14,768 nt of DNA from JBIOWF01 sp044868295 (GTDB lineage: Bacteria > Actinomycetota > Actinomycetes > Streptosporangiales > Streptosporangiaceae), in the NCBI GenBank assembly GCA_044868295.1, contig JBIOWF010000240.1, positions 1 to 14,768 of the forward strand, written 5' to 3'. The notes under the pieces were generated by a model that ran no database searches, was not told where the DNA came from, and saw only the letters and a list, made by a program, of their open reading frames with translations. Both the position numbers and the translations under genes were made by a program. This document shows positions 1-7,941 of this stretch, piece after piece. How positions within the stretch are numbered: the first letter of the stretch is position 1; every line of letters begins with the position of its first letter.

Positions 1-63
1 AGCCCTTCAGCGCCGATGGTACTGCACCGGGGACGGTGTGGGAGAGTAGGACGCCGCCGGACA
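1..63 (+). rRNA. rrf: 5S ribosomal RNA, 3' part
   Basis: The first ~63 bases match the 3' half of actinobacterial 5S rRNA: the block CAGCGCCGATGGTACTGC, then a short hairpin around GGGGAC, then GTGGGAGAGTAGGACGCCGCC. The 5' half lies before the window, so a complete rrn operon probably ends here. The 3' end is placed by analogy with known 5S genes and may be off by a few bases. A strong intrinsic terminator follows within about 10 bases. 5S rRNA is a structural part of the large ribosomal subunit. Confidence 0.95.
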
Positions 64-73
64 AACATTAGAG

Positions 74-110
74 AAAAAGCCATCCCGATTCGGGATGGCT
101 TTTTCTTTTT
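74..110 (+). terminator. Intrinsic terminator of the rrn operon
   Basis: A perfect 14-bp inverted repeat (AAAAAGCCATCCCG / CGGGATGGCTTTTT) with a 3-base ATT loop spans 74-104. It runs into a T-rich tract (TTTTTCTTTTT). This is a classic Rho-independent terminator immediately after the 5S gene. Confidence 0.95.
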
Positions 111-126
111 CCCCGCAGATCAGTCG

Positions 127-158
127 CCCTCCAGGCGTGAAGACTAACGCCCGGAGGG
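127..158 (-). terminator. Hairpin terminator of the phzF-like gene
   Basis: CCCTCC (127-132) pairs with GGAGGG (153-158) and GGCGT (134-138) with ACGCC (147-151), with one A/C mismatch and an 8-base loop. It begins directly after the stop codon (TAA, 161-159 on the minus strand) of the PhzF-like gene. There is no T tract, as is common for actinobacterial terminators. It may also block read-through from the rrn operon. Confidence 0.65.
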
Positions 159-944
159 TTACGCGTGGAGATCGCCCGACCAAACCGTGACGGCTCGGCC
201 GGCCAGCTCGACCCGGTCGTCTCGGAGCGTCGTACGAACGAATCCGCCGCGTGCCGACAGTTGGGCGCCGACGAGGGCGGAACGGCCCAATTTCGCCGTC
301 CAATACGGGGACAGCACGCAGTGCGCCGAGCCCGTCACCGGATCTTCGGGTACGCCGACTCGCGGTGCGAAGAATCGGGAGACATAGTCCGCGTCTTTCG
401 TCTCCGTCGCCGGAGCTGTGACGATGACCGCACGCGCGTCCACGGCGGCGATCCCGGCGAGGTCGGGGTCGAGGTCGGGGTCGAGGTCACGCACGACCTG
501 TTCCGACTCGACCTCCACCAGGAGGTCGAAGCGGCTCATGCCGGCCCACACCGGCGAGGTGCCGAGGGCGGCGACGAGCCCCTCCGGGGTAGCGGACTCC
601 ACAGGTGCGTGGGCGGGGAAGTCCAAAGTGATGAGACCGTCTTCGGTCCGGTCAGCCGTGAGGACGCCGCTCCTGGTCGAGAAGGAGAGCGGGCCTGACG
701 CGAGACCCACCGAATACAGCACGTGAGCCGTGGCGAGTGTGCCGTGGCCGCACAGGTCGACTTCGACGGCGGGGGTGAACCAGCGCAGCGAATCCCCCAG
801 GAGGAACGCGGTCTCAGAGTGCCGCATCTCGGCGGCGACAGACTGCATCCAGGAGTCCGTCTCCGGAGCTTCCAGCAGGCAGACGCCTGCGGGGTTACCC
901 TTGAACGGCTTGTCGGTGAAGGAATCAACAGTGAAGACACGCAT
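159..944 (-). CDS. PhzF-family isomerase/epimerase-like protein
   Basis: A 261-residue protein of the PhzF family, whose fold resembles diaminopimelate epimerase. It starts with the usual MRVFTVDSF. The catalytic glutamate of the family is present in RHSETAFLL (E44). The GHGTLATAH segment near residue 70 and the late FAP..GVPEDPVTGSAH block, both family hallmarks, are intact. Characterised relatives isomerise a phenazine precursor, but most PhzF-like proteins have unknown substrates and no phenazine genes are nearby, so a phz symbol is not justified. The ATG at 944 is preferred over an in-frame TTG at 971 because homologues begin there and because TAGGCT lies 7 nt upstream, which would suit a leaderless transcript. 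A DLDPDLDPDL stretch comes from a 12-bp tandem repeat in the gene. Family assignment is firm; function is unknown. Confidence 0.92.
   Translation of the reverse strand: MRVFTVDSFTDKPFKGNPAGVCLLEAPETDSWMQSVAAEMRHSETAFLLGDSLRWFTPAVEVDLCGHGTLATAHVLYSVGLASGPLSFSTRSGVLTADRTEDGLITLDFPAHAPVESATPEGLVAALGTSPVWAGMSRFDLLVEVESEQVVRDLDPDLDPDLAGIAAVDARAVIVTAPATETKDADYVSRFFAPRVGVPEDPVTGSAHCVLSPYWTAKLGRSALVGAQLSARGGFVRTTLRDDRVELAGRAVTVWSGDLHA
459..488. repeat. 12-bp tandem repeat inside the phzF-like gene
   Basis: GAGGTCGGGGTC occurs twice in tandem (459-470, 471-482), followed by a half unit GAGGTC (483-488). On the coding (minus) strand it encodes the 4-residue repeat DLDP in frame. It probably arose by slippage and length may vary between strains. 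Confidence 0.85.
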
Positions 945-962
945 ATGCGGCAGCCTATATTC
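945..962 (-). promoter_or_regulatory. Putative leaderless -10 element of the phzF-like gene
   Basis: On the minus strand TAGGCT (957-952) fits the actinobacterial -10 consensus TANNNT and is followed by exactly 7 nt and then the ATG. No Shine-Dalgarno sequence is visible. This predicts transcription starting at or next to the start codon. No convincing -35 box is seen. Confidence 0.4.
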
Positions 963-1062
963 CCTGGCCAAGAAGGGTTAATGTCCGGGCGTGTCGCCTG
1001 GCCACCGAGGAATCGTCGGTTAGCGTCCCTTGTGTCGGGACAAGCCCGGAAAGGACAAGCCG

Positions 1063-1443
1063 ATGGGGGCAGTGCGCAAGGTGGCGAGCTACCTTGGCCT
1101 GGGCGGGGCTGATCAGTATGACGAGCCCTATGGCGATGAGGATTACGAGGATGACTGGATGCCGGCGTCCGAACGGGCCGCCAAGCGTTGGCAGTCGTCG
1201 GGGGAGCCCTCTCGGATCGTGATGGTCGGCCCGCGGAAGTACGACGACGCCCTTACCGTGGGGCGGCATTTCCGCGAGGGGAACACGCTGGTGATGGACG
1301 TCGCGCAGATGTCGACCACCGAGGCCACCCGGATGGTCGATTTCGCGGCCGGTCTCGCCTACGGATGTGAAGGGCGGATCGAGCGGATAGCGGACAAGGT
1401 TTTCCTGCTCACCCCGGCGAACGTCGAGGTCTCCACCGCCTGA
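1063..1443 (+). CDS. SepF-like cell division protein (short paralog)
   Basis: A 126-residue protein of the SepF family (DUF552). Residues 1-12 (MGAVRKVASYLG) form the amphipathic membrane-targeting helix typical of SepF. An acidic linker of about 35 residues follows (DEPYGDEDYEDD). The core runs from RIVMVGPRKYDDA (about 51) to KVFLLTPANVEV (about 122), with the characteristic block DFAAGLAYGCEGRIERI. SepF tethers FtsZ filaments to the membrane. This copy is short compared with main actinobacterial SepF proteins (around 200 residues) and stands apart from any ftsZ/dcw cluster, so it is probably one of the extra SepF-like paralogs known in Streptomyces-type bacteria. The ATG at 1063 is chosen because AAAGGA lies just upstream; an in-frame TTG at 1030 is less likely. 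Confidence 0.9.
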   Translation: MGAVRKVASYLGLGGADQYDEPYGDEDYEDDWMPASERAAKRWQSSGEPSRIVMVGPRKYDDALTVGRHFREGNTLVMDVAQMSTTEATRMVDFAAGLAYGCEGRIERIADKVFLLTPANVEVSTA

Positions 1444-1492
1444 CCAGGCCTGGCCTGGCCGCCGGCAGGGTGTCCTTCGTCTCCCTGAGTCT

Positions 1493-1538
1493 CCCGGCCA
1501 ATCCCTCAGGCCCCGGCCAGTCCCTCACGCCCCGGCAG
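1493..1538. repeat. 19-bp tandem repeat, about 2.4 copies
   Basis: CCCGGCCAATCCCTCAGGC (1493-1511) is followed directly by CCCGGCCAGTCCCTCACGC (1512-1530), identical at 17 of 19 positions, then by a partial unit CCCGGCAG (1531-1538). It lies in the 200-bp gap between the convergent sepF-like gene and the membrane-protein gene. The gap also holds a CCAGGCCTGG palindrome at 1444-1453 just after the sepF stop codon. Confidence 0.8.
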
Positions 1539-1584
1539 ATTGGCGGCGCGGGTCGCACGTCTCCCTCAGGTCACATGGGTGTGC

Positions 1585-1618
1585 ACCGCCACTGAGAGCA
1601 GGCTTCTCTTCAGGCGGT
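1585..1618 (-). terminator. Hairpin between convergent genes
   Basis: ACCGCC (1585-1590) pairs with GGCGGT (1613-1618). Inside, TGAGAG (1593-1598) pairs with CTCT-T-CA (1606-1612). It lies about 27 bp past the stop of the minus-strand membrane-protein gene and may also stop transcription from sepF. No T tract is present. Confidence 0.5.
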
Positions 1619-1644
1619 TCGACCACGACGAAGCATGGCGTCCG

Positions 1645-2958
1645 TCAGGCGGCGCGGGGGCCGCGACGGAGCAGGCGGGTGAGCTCGACCAGGTCCTCGG
1701 CGGCGACGGCGCCCCGCTTTTCCGACTCCCTGGCGTACTCGTGTAGCGCCCAGACGGCGCTTTCGGCCAGTTCACGGAGCTCGGCGACCTTGGATTCGAC
1801 GTACTCCTGATCGGTCTGCTCCTGGACGCGGCGCTGCCACAACAGGAAACCGCCCCAGCCGCCGAGGCCGAGACCGGCCAGCGCGAGCGGCAGCGAGACG
1901 GCGAAGCCGGTGCCGAACACGACGACCGCGAGCCCGATCAGAGCGTAGGCCAGCCAGGGCGCGGGGCGCCCGGGCACGGACCCGGTCACGATCCGCCGTT
2001 CGGCCTCTCGGATCGAGTTGTAGTCCGGCCCTTCCGGATGGAGCGTGATCGGATGCCCGAGGATCGGCACTGTGACCGTCTCGGGCGGCGGCGCCTGGGC
2101 GGCCGCGACGAGGGTCTCCGCCGCCGCCTTCACCGCGGGTGCGGCCACGTGCAGGGCGAGGGCGGCCAGGTGCGGGTCGGAGCCGGGCCGTACGTCGTGG
2201 AGCAGGTGTCCGCTGATCGAGCACAACGGCCTCTCGGGCCCTCCGTGGCCGACGAGCATGCGAAGGACGGCTAGGGGTTCGGCATCGGCCCAGACGTCCC
2301 CTGGCGGCCGGTTGGAAGGCCGGGCCGGCTGCCGCGAGGAGGTGATCTCGGTGCATCGCCCTCGCAGGCGGGTGAGACGTGCGGCGGCGTGCGCGGGCGC
2401 GGCCAGCTCCGGCACCTCCGCCAGATCGGGAAAGTCGTTGAGTGACGGTGGCACGACGACGGCGGGCTCGCCGGGCGCGAGGGCCTTGAGCCACAGCTCG
2501 TCCTCTGGTGGTACGGCTATGGCGTCCAGCTTGCGTAGCACGAATATCTTGCCGACCGGTCCGTACGCGCCCCGTGCCGCGGCCAGCCACAGCGCACGTT
2601 GGCCCGAGGTGACCGGCCGGTCGCCGGCCAGGTCGCCGAAGGCGGTGCCGAGCCAGGAGGCGTGGATGCGGTCGCCCTGGCCGCTGACCGCGAGGGCCAG
2701 GCAGAGGAAGAGCGCGGTCCGCTCCGGGTCGAGCTGGGCGGCGTGCGACAGCGGTTCGAGGGCGTCCTCACCCGACATGATGTGCACCAGGGCCTGGATG
2801 GCCGGTGCCAGCCAGTATCCCGGCACGTCGGTCGCCCCGGGAGGCAGGGCGGGAGCGGTTCCCCCGGCTGCCAGATCGACGAGGAGCGCCTCGGCGTAGC
2901 GGAGCAGCTCCGTCGTGTCGGCGGGGCCCGCAGGGTCCGAGCCCGTGGTCAGGTCCAT
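1645..2958 (-). CDS. Unrecognised protein with a C-terminal membrane hairpin
   Basis: A 437-residue protein whose family I do not recognise. The first ~330 residues look soluble, helical and Ala/Leu/Pro-rich, with no clear catalytic motif; the early part (around residues 50-130) has a helical-repeat feel but no clean TPR consensus. Residues about 333-375 are strongly hydrophobic and long enough for two membrane passes (LAYALIGLAVVVFGTGF, then LPLALAGLGL). A charged helical tail of about 60 residues follows (KVAELRELAESAVWALHEYA) that could form a coiled coil. The ATG at 2958 is chosen; an in-frame TTG at 3015 would add 19 residues, and no strong Shine-Dalgarno marks either. It lies 126 bp downstream of argS on the same strand and may be co-transcribed with it. 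No function is proposed. Confidence 0.75.
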   Translation of the reverse strand: MDLTTGSDPAGPADTTELLRYAEALLVDLAAGGTAPALPPGATDVPGYWLAPAIQALVHIMSGEDALEPLSHAAQLDPERTALFLCLALAVSGQGDRIHASWLGTAFGDLAGDRPVTSGQRALWLAAARGAYGPVGKIFVLRKLDAIAVPPEDELWLKALAPGEPAVVVPPSLNDFPDLAEVPELAAPAHAAARLTRLRGRCTEITSSRQPARPSNRPPGDVWADAEPLAVLRMLVGHGGPERPLCSISGHLLHDVRPGSDPHLAALALHVAAPAVKAAAETLVAAAQAPPPETVTVPILGHPITLHPEGPDYNSIREAERRIVTGSVPGRPAPWLAYALIGLAVVVFGTGFAVSLPLALAGLGLGGWGGFLLWQRRVQEQTDQEYVESKVAELRELAESAVWALHEYARESEKRGAVAAEDLVELTRLLRRGPRAA

Positions 2959-3084
2959 GCTCACGCAGAACGCTCCCCGAGGAGTGACGCGGTGCCCGCT
3001 GTTGAAGAGCCCCAAGCTTAGACGGCATCGGTGACGAATGCGGAGGAGGCGCGCCGAGTGCCCGCCCCCTCCGACGCTCCGAAA

Positions 3085-4806
<1,722 letters not shown>

Positions 4807-4824
4807 GGGCCTTAGCTTATCGAT
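4807..4824 (-). promoter_or_regulatory. Putative -10 element of argS
   Basis: On the minus strand TAAGCT (4819-4814) fits TANNNT and is separated from the argS ATG by exactly 7 nt (AAGGCCC). This predicts a start of transcription at the ATG. The AAGG in the spacer could alternatively act as a weak, very close Shine-Dalgarno. Confidence 0.4.
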
Positions 4825-4892
4825 GGCCGCGATCCGTCAGCCTTCTCACCGGAGCGTTCACGGGAGGTGATGCCGTCTTGTCACCGAAACGG

Positions 4893-5900
4893 TCACCAGA
4901 GGCGATGCGGCCGTGGGATCGCGGCGATCCGGTCGCCGATATGGGCGACGATCTCCTGCTCGGCCAGGTGGGCGGCGAGCTCGCACGCGGCGGCGATGCC
5001 CGCGGCCCGGGCCGAGCCGTGCGCGATCACCACGGTTCCGTTGAGGCCGAGCAGTACGGCTCCGCCGTGCGCCTCGGGGTCGAGTCGCTGGGCCAGCTTC
5101 CGCAGCGCCGGGCGCAGCAGCCTGCCGCCGAGCCTGGACAGCAGGCTCTCGTCCACGGTTTCCCGGAGCTGTCCGAAGGCGTATCGAACGCTTCCTTCGA
5201 GCGACTTCAGCGCGACGTTGCCGGTGAAGCCGTCGGTGACGATGACGTCGACCTTCGCGGTGAGCAGGTCGTGGCCTTCGATGTTGCCGGCGAAATCGAT
5301 GCCGGGGGCGCCGCTGAGCAGTTCGTGGGCACGTTTGGCGAGCTTGTTCCCTTTCTCCGCCTCGGCGCCGATGGTGAGCAGGCCGACGCGGGGCCGCTGG
5401 AGGTCGAGCGCGATCTGCGCGTAGGCGACGCCGAGGTGCGCGAACTGGACCAGCATCTCCGGCTTGACGTCGGAGTTCGCGCCGGCGTCGAGCAGCACGG
5501 TGGGGGTCGGCCGGGTCGGCAGGCGCACCGCGATCGCGGGCCGGGCGACCCCTTGCTGGTTGCGAAGGCGGAGTCGTCCGGTGGCCACGACTCCGGCGGT
5601 GGATCCGGCGGACACGACGGCCGCCGCGTCGCCGCGCCGCACGAGATGGCAGGCGACCGCGATGCTGGAGCGCGGCCGGCGCAGGCTGGCCAGGGCGCCC
5701 TCGTCCATGGCGAGAGCCTCCTCGGCCCGGACGATGGGGATCTCGGCGGCGGCGTCGTGCGCGGCCAGCGCCTCGTAGAGCACTCGTGGCTGGCCCACCA
5801 GGACGACGGGCACCCCGCGTTCCCGCACGGCCTGTACGGCTCCCGCGACGATCTCGCCGGGGGCGTTGTCGCCGCCCATGGCGTCCACGGCCACCGGCAT
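4893..5900 (-). CDS. plsX: Phosphate acyltransferase PlsX
   Basis: A 335-residue PlsX, which makes acyl-phosphate from acyl-ACP and inorganic phosphate, the first step towards phosphatidic acid in the PlsX/PlsY route, at the membrane surface. The start VAVDAMGGDNAPGEIV is the family signature. SAGSTAGVVATG (97-108), LLDAGANSDVKP (136-147), GAEAEKGNKL (178-187) and the VTDGFTGNVALKSLEG block (221-236) are all conserved. The ATG at 5900 is preferred over an in-frame TTG at 5939 because homologues begin with this short MPVAVDAMGGD and GAGG lies 7 nt upstream. The usual neighbours of plsX (rpmF, fab genes, acpP, rnc) are absent. A 22-bp palindrome 64 bp upstream may be an operator. Confidence 0.95.
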   Translation of the reverse strand: MPVAVDAMGGDNAPGEIVAGAVQAVRERGVPVVLVGQPRVLYEALAAHDAAAEIPIVRAEEALAMDEGALASLRRPRSSIAVACHLVRRGDAAAVVSAGSTAGVVATGRLRLRNQQGVARPAIAVRLPTRPTPTVLLDAGANSDVKPEMLVQFAHLGVAYAQIALDLQRPRVGLLTIGAEAEKGNKLAKRAHELLSGAPGIDFAGNIEGHDLLTAKVDVIVTDGFTGNVALKSLEGSVRYAFGQLRETVDESLLSRLGGRLLRPALRKLAQRLDPEAHGGAVLLGLNGTVVIAHGSARAAGIAAACELAAHLAEQEIVAHIGDRIAAIPRPHRLW

Positions 5901-5963
5901 CGCACGGCCTCGGTGCGAATCGGGCGTGCCGCGGTCCAATCGGTCACCTCATGCCGTAAGTGA

Positions 5964-5985
5964 AGTCCTACCGAATGGTAGGACT
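5964..5985. promoter_or_regulatory. 22-bp palindrome, candidate repressor operator
   Basis: AGTCCTACC (5964-5972) and GGTAGGACT (5977-5985) are perfect 9-bp inverted arms around GAAT. The size and the TACCG..NGGTA core resemble TetR-family operators. It sits 64 bp upstream of the plsX start codon and 286 bp upstream of the KamA-like start. No regulator gene is encoded next to it, so any binding protein must act in trans. Confidence 0.5.
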
Positions 5986-6084
5986 CGTGGGCGACCGTAC
6001 TGGTCGGAGGGGTCGGCTTCCCCCGGGTTGGTGTCGGCGCCTGATGCGCGCTGAGCTGCGTCATCACCCCAAACGGGGTCAGGG

Positions 6085-6153
6085 AAGTCGCCTGGGCCAG
6101 GCTAGTCCTTGTCGAGATATATCGCGAAATTGGGAAGTTCCCACAGGCGACTT
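6085..6153 (+). promoter_or_regulatory. Inverted repeat upstream of the KamA-like gene
   Basis: AAGTCGCCTG (6085-6094) and CAGGCGACTT (6144-6153) are perfect 10-bp inverted arms; outward pairing continues with two G-T wobbles. Between them lies a second palindrome, TGGGAA-G-TTCCCA (6131-6143), partly overlapping a near-palindromic CGAGATATATCGCG. If transcribed it would be a closed leader domain; if not, it could be a pair of operator sites. Confidence 0.45.
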
Positions 6154-6270
6154 TTCGGAACAGGGGAACCATCTGTCGACGCAGTCGCGTCAATATAGAA
6201 ACCGCCAGACGCGCGAGGGGCGGAGTTGGTTTACATCGGCTCCGAAAACCTATCGAGAAGGGAAGGCTGA

Positions 6271-7590
6271 GTGATCTTTTCCGAAGGCACACGCGGCTTC
6301 CGGGCTTACACCACGAAGCACCTCGACGAACTGTTGTCCCGTGCCGGGTTCGGAGAACCCGAGCGGTTGCGGATCCGAGCCGTCGCGACGGTGCTTCCGT
6401 TCCGCACCAACGCCTACGTCGTGGACGAGCTGATCGACTGGTCGGCGGTCCCTGACGACCCCATATATCGGTTGGTCTTCCCTCAGGAAGACATGCTGCC
6501 CGAAACCGACGTATCGCGTCTCGCGAATCTGCTGCGAGACGGTGCGCCGCCGAAGCAGCTCCAGGCCGCGGCCAACGAGGTCCGCATGCGGCTCAACCCA
6601 CATCCGGCAGGGCAGCTGGAGCTCAACGTTCCGCGCGTGGGCATGGAGCCCGTGCCTGGCATACAGCACAAATATGGGGAGACGGTGCTTTTCTTCCCCA
6701 AACAGGGGCAGACGTGTCACGCCTACTGCACGTACTGCTTTCGCTGGGCGCAGTTCATCGGCGAGCCCGACCTCAAAATGGCGTCGGATGACGTGGACGG
6801 CCTCATCGCATATCTCAAGGACCATCCCCAGGTGACCACCGTCCTGTTCACCGGGGGCGACCCGATGATCATGGGTGAGCCGGTGCTCCGGCGTTACCTG
6901 GAACCGCTGCTCCAGGTGGAGCAGATCGAGTCGATCCGCATCGGCACCAAGTCCCTCGCGTACTGGCCCGGCCGGTTCGTCACCGACCCGGACGCGGACG
7001 CGACGTGCAAGCTCTTCGCCGAGGTGGTCCAGGCGGGCAAGAGCCTCGCGTTCATGGCGCACTTCTCGCATCCGCGAGAGATGGAGTCGCCGGTCGTGGA
7101 GACCGCGGTCCGGCGAGTCCAGGAGTCCGGCGCGGTGATCCGCACCCAGGCCCCGCTCATCCGCTCCATCAACGACACTCCGGAGACCTGGGCGCGCATG
7201 TGGCGCAGGCAGAGCACCATGGGCATGATCCCGTACTACATGTTCGTGGAGCGGGACACCGGCCCCCAGGACTATTTCGCGGTCCCGCTGGCGACCGCCT
7301 TCGAGATCTTCCGGGACGCGTACGCGCAGGTCTCGGGGCTGTGCCGGACGGTTCGCGGGCCGTCCATGTCGGCGACCCCGGGCAAGGTCTGCGTCGACGG
7401 CGTCGCCGAGATCGCGGGGCAGCGCGTCTTCGTGCTCCACCTCATCCAGGCCCGGAACCCCGACCTGGTCGGCCGGCCCTTCTTCGCCCGCTTCGACCCG
7501 GACGCGGTGTGGCTCGACGACCTGCGGCCCGCGTTCGCGGACCGCTTTCCGTTCGAAACGGCGGTCTCGATCCCTCGGCTCAGCGCCTGA
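6271..7590 (+). CDS. Radical-SAM protein, lysine 2,3-aminomutase (KamA) family
   Basis: A 439-residue KamA-family enzyme, expected to be cytoplasmic and to use SAM, a [4Fe-4S] cluster and PLP. The cluster motif CHAYCTYC gives C149, C153 and C156 (CX3CX2C), and R158 matches the carboxylate-binding arginine of clostridial KamA (R134). FTGGDP (193-198) is the SAM-contacting GGDP-type loop. K372 in ATPGK is the likely PLP lysine (K337 in KamA). Counting back from K372 by the KamA spacing puts R328 and S365 where KamA has D293 and D330, the residues that hold the lysine side chain. Lysine is therefore an unlikely substrate; a 2,3-aminomutase for another amino acid, or another reaction, is more likely. 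The start is GTG at 6271, with GGGAAGG just upstream. No biosynthetic partner genes are adjacent. Confidence 0.88.
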   Translation: MIFSEGTRGFRAYTTKHLDELLSRAGFGEPERLRIRAVATVLPFRTNAYVVDELIDWSAVPDDPIYRLVFPQEDMLPETDVSRLANLLRDGAPPKQLQAAANEVRMRLNPHPAGQLELNVPRVGMEPVPGIQHKYGETVLFFPKQGQTCHAYCTYCFRWAQFIGEPDLKMASDDVDGLIAYLKDHPQVTTVLFTGGDPMIMGEPVLRRYLEPLLQVEQIESIRIGTKSLAYWPGRFVTDPDADATCKLFAEVVQAGKSLAFMAHFSHPREMESPVVETAVRRVQESGAVIRTQAPLIRSINDTPETWARMWRRQSTMGMIPYYMFVERDTGPQDYFAVPLATAFEIFRDAYAQVSGLCRTVRGPSMSATPGKVCVDGVAEIAGQRVFVLHLIQARNPDLVGRPFFARFDPDAVWLDDLRPAFADRFPFETAVSIPRLSA

Positions 7591-7611
7591 GCGGACTCGT
7601 GTGCCTGTCCG

Positions 7612-7642
7612 TTGACACGCTCAAGCAACCGGAAAATATGTG
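7612..7642 (+). promoter_or_regulatory. Putative promoter upstream of the secreted-protein gene
   Basis: TTGACA (7612-7617) is a perfect -35 box. AATATG (7635-7640, 17-nt spacer) or TATGTG (7637-7642, 19-nt spacer) are imperfect -10 candidates. It begins 22 bp after the stop of the KamA-like gene. Confidence 0.35.
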
Positions 7643-7644
7643 CT

Positions 7645-7689
7645 CCCGGCTTGGTGGACGCGTTTACCGTGCCTTTCTGCCGAGCCGGG
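7645..7689 (+). terminator. Imperfect hairpin after the KamA-like gene
   Basis: CCCGGCTTGG (7645-7654) pairs with CCGAGCCGGG (7680-7689) through ten pairs, including one T-G wobble, with a 25-base loop. It could end the upstream transcript or be part of the leader of the next gene. No T tract. Confidence 0.35.
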
Positions 7690-7941
7690 GGTCATTTCTA
7701 AGCAGGTCCCGCCAAATCCACATCTATGGTGATGACCAGAGGATGGCTGTTAGCGGTTCCATTTCGGACTTTTCGTCCTCCCTGAATGGCTGCATCCCCG
7801 ATGATCTCGGGGTTCTCGTGTCGCCGAGGAGTGATAGAACTGCCGTCGAGAAAGTCTTGCCGGCGGGCTCGCCGGCACACGGGGGTTCTTGGGTTCGTCA
7901 TTCCGGCTCTCGTGAAAAGGAATATGAACCGGGGGGCAATT

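Larger units (their letters stand above)
5901..6270. other. Divergent regulatory region between plsX and the KamA-like gene
   Basis: No convincing gene is seen in these 370 bases. They contain a 22-bp palindrome (5964-5985), a CCCC-AAA(C)-GGGG hairpin (6067-6077), a 10-bp inverted repeat with 49-nt spacing (6085-6153), a 13-bp palindrome (6131-6143), and a TATAGA hexamer (6194-6199) flanked by CGCGTC/GACGCG (6186-6191, 6208-6213). TATAGA could be the -10 box of the plus-strand gene, but no good -35 box is seen. A 104-codon open frame here has no start signal or recognisable content. Confidence 0.6.
7591..7941 (+). other. Long structured intergenic region / leader
   Basis: No credible gene is seen in these 351 bases. 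A consensus -35 hexamer TTGACA (7612-7617) is followed by AT-rich GGAAAATATG, but the best -10 candidates are poor (AATATG at 17-nt spacing, TATGTG at 19). Downstream come an imperfect 10-bp stem (7645-7689), a 6-bp hairpin CCCCGA/TCGGGG (7796-7812) and a 7-bp hairpin GCCGGCG/CGCCGGC (7859-7876). If the promoter is real, the secreted-protein gene has a leader of about 290 nt. Confidence 0.5.

Noticed and set aside
5960..6274. A 104-codon frame in the plsX/KamA-like divergent region
   Set aside because: It has no ribosome-binding site, its codon use does not look like the neighbours, it runs through inverted repeats, and it ends in the start region of the KamA-like gene.
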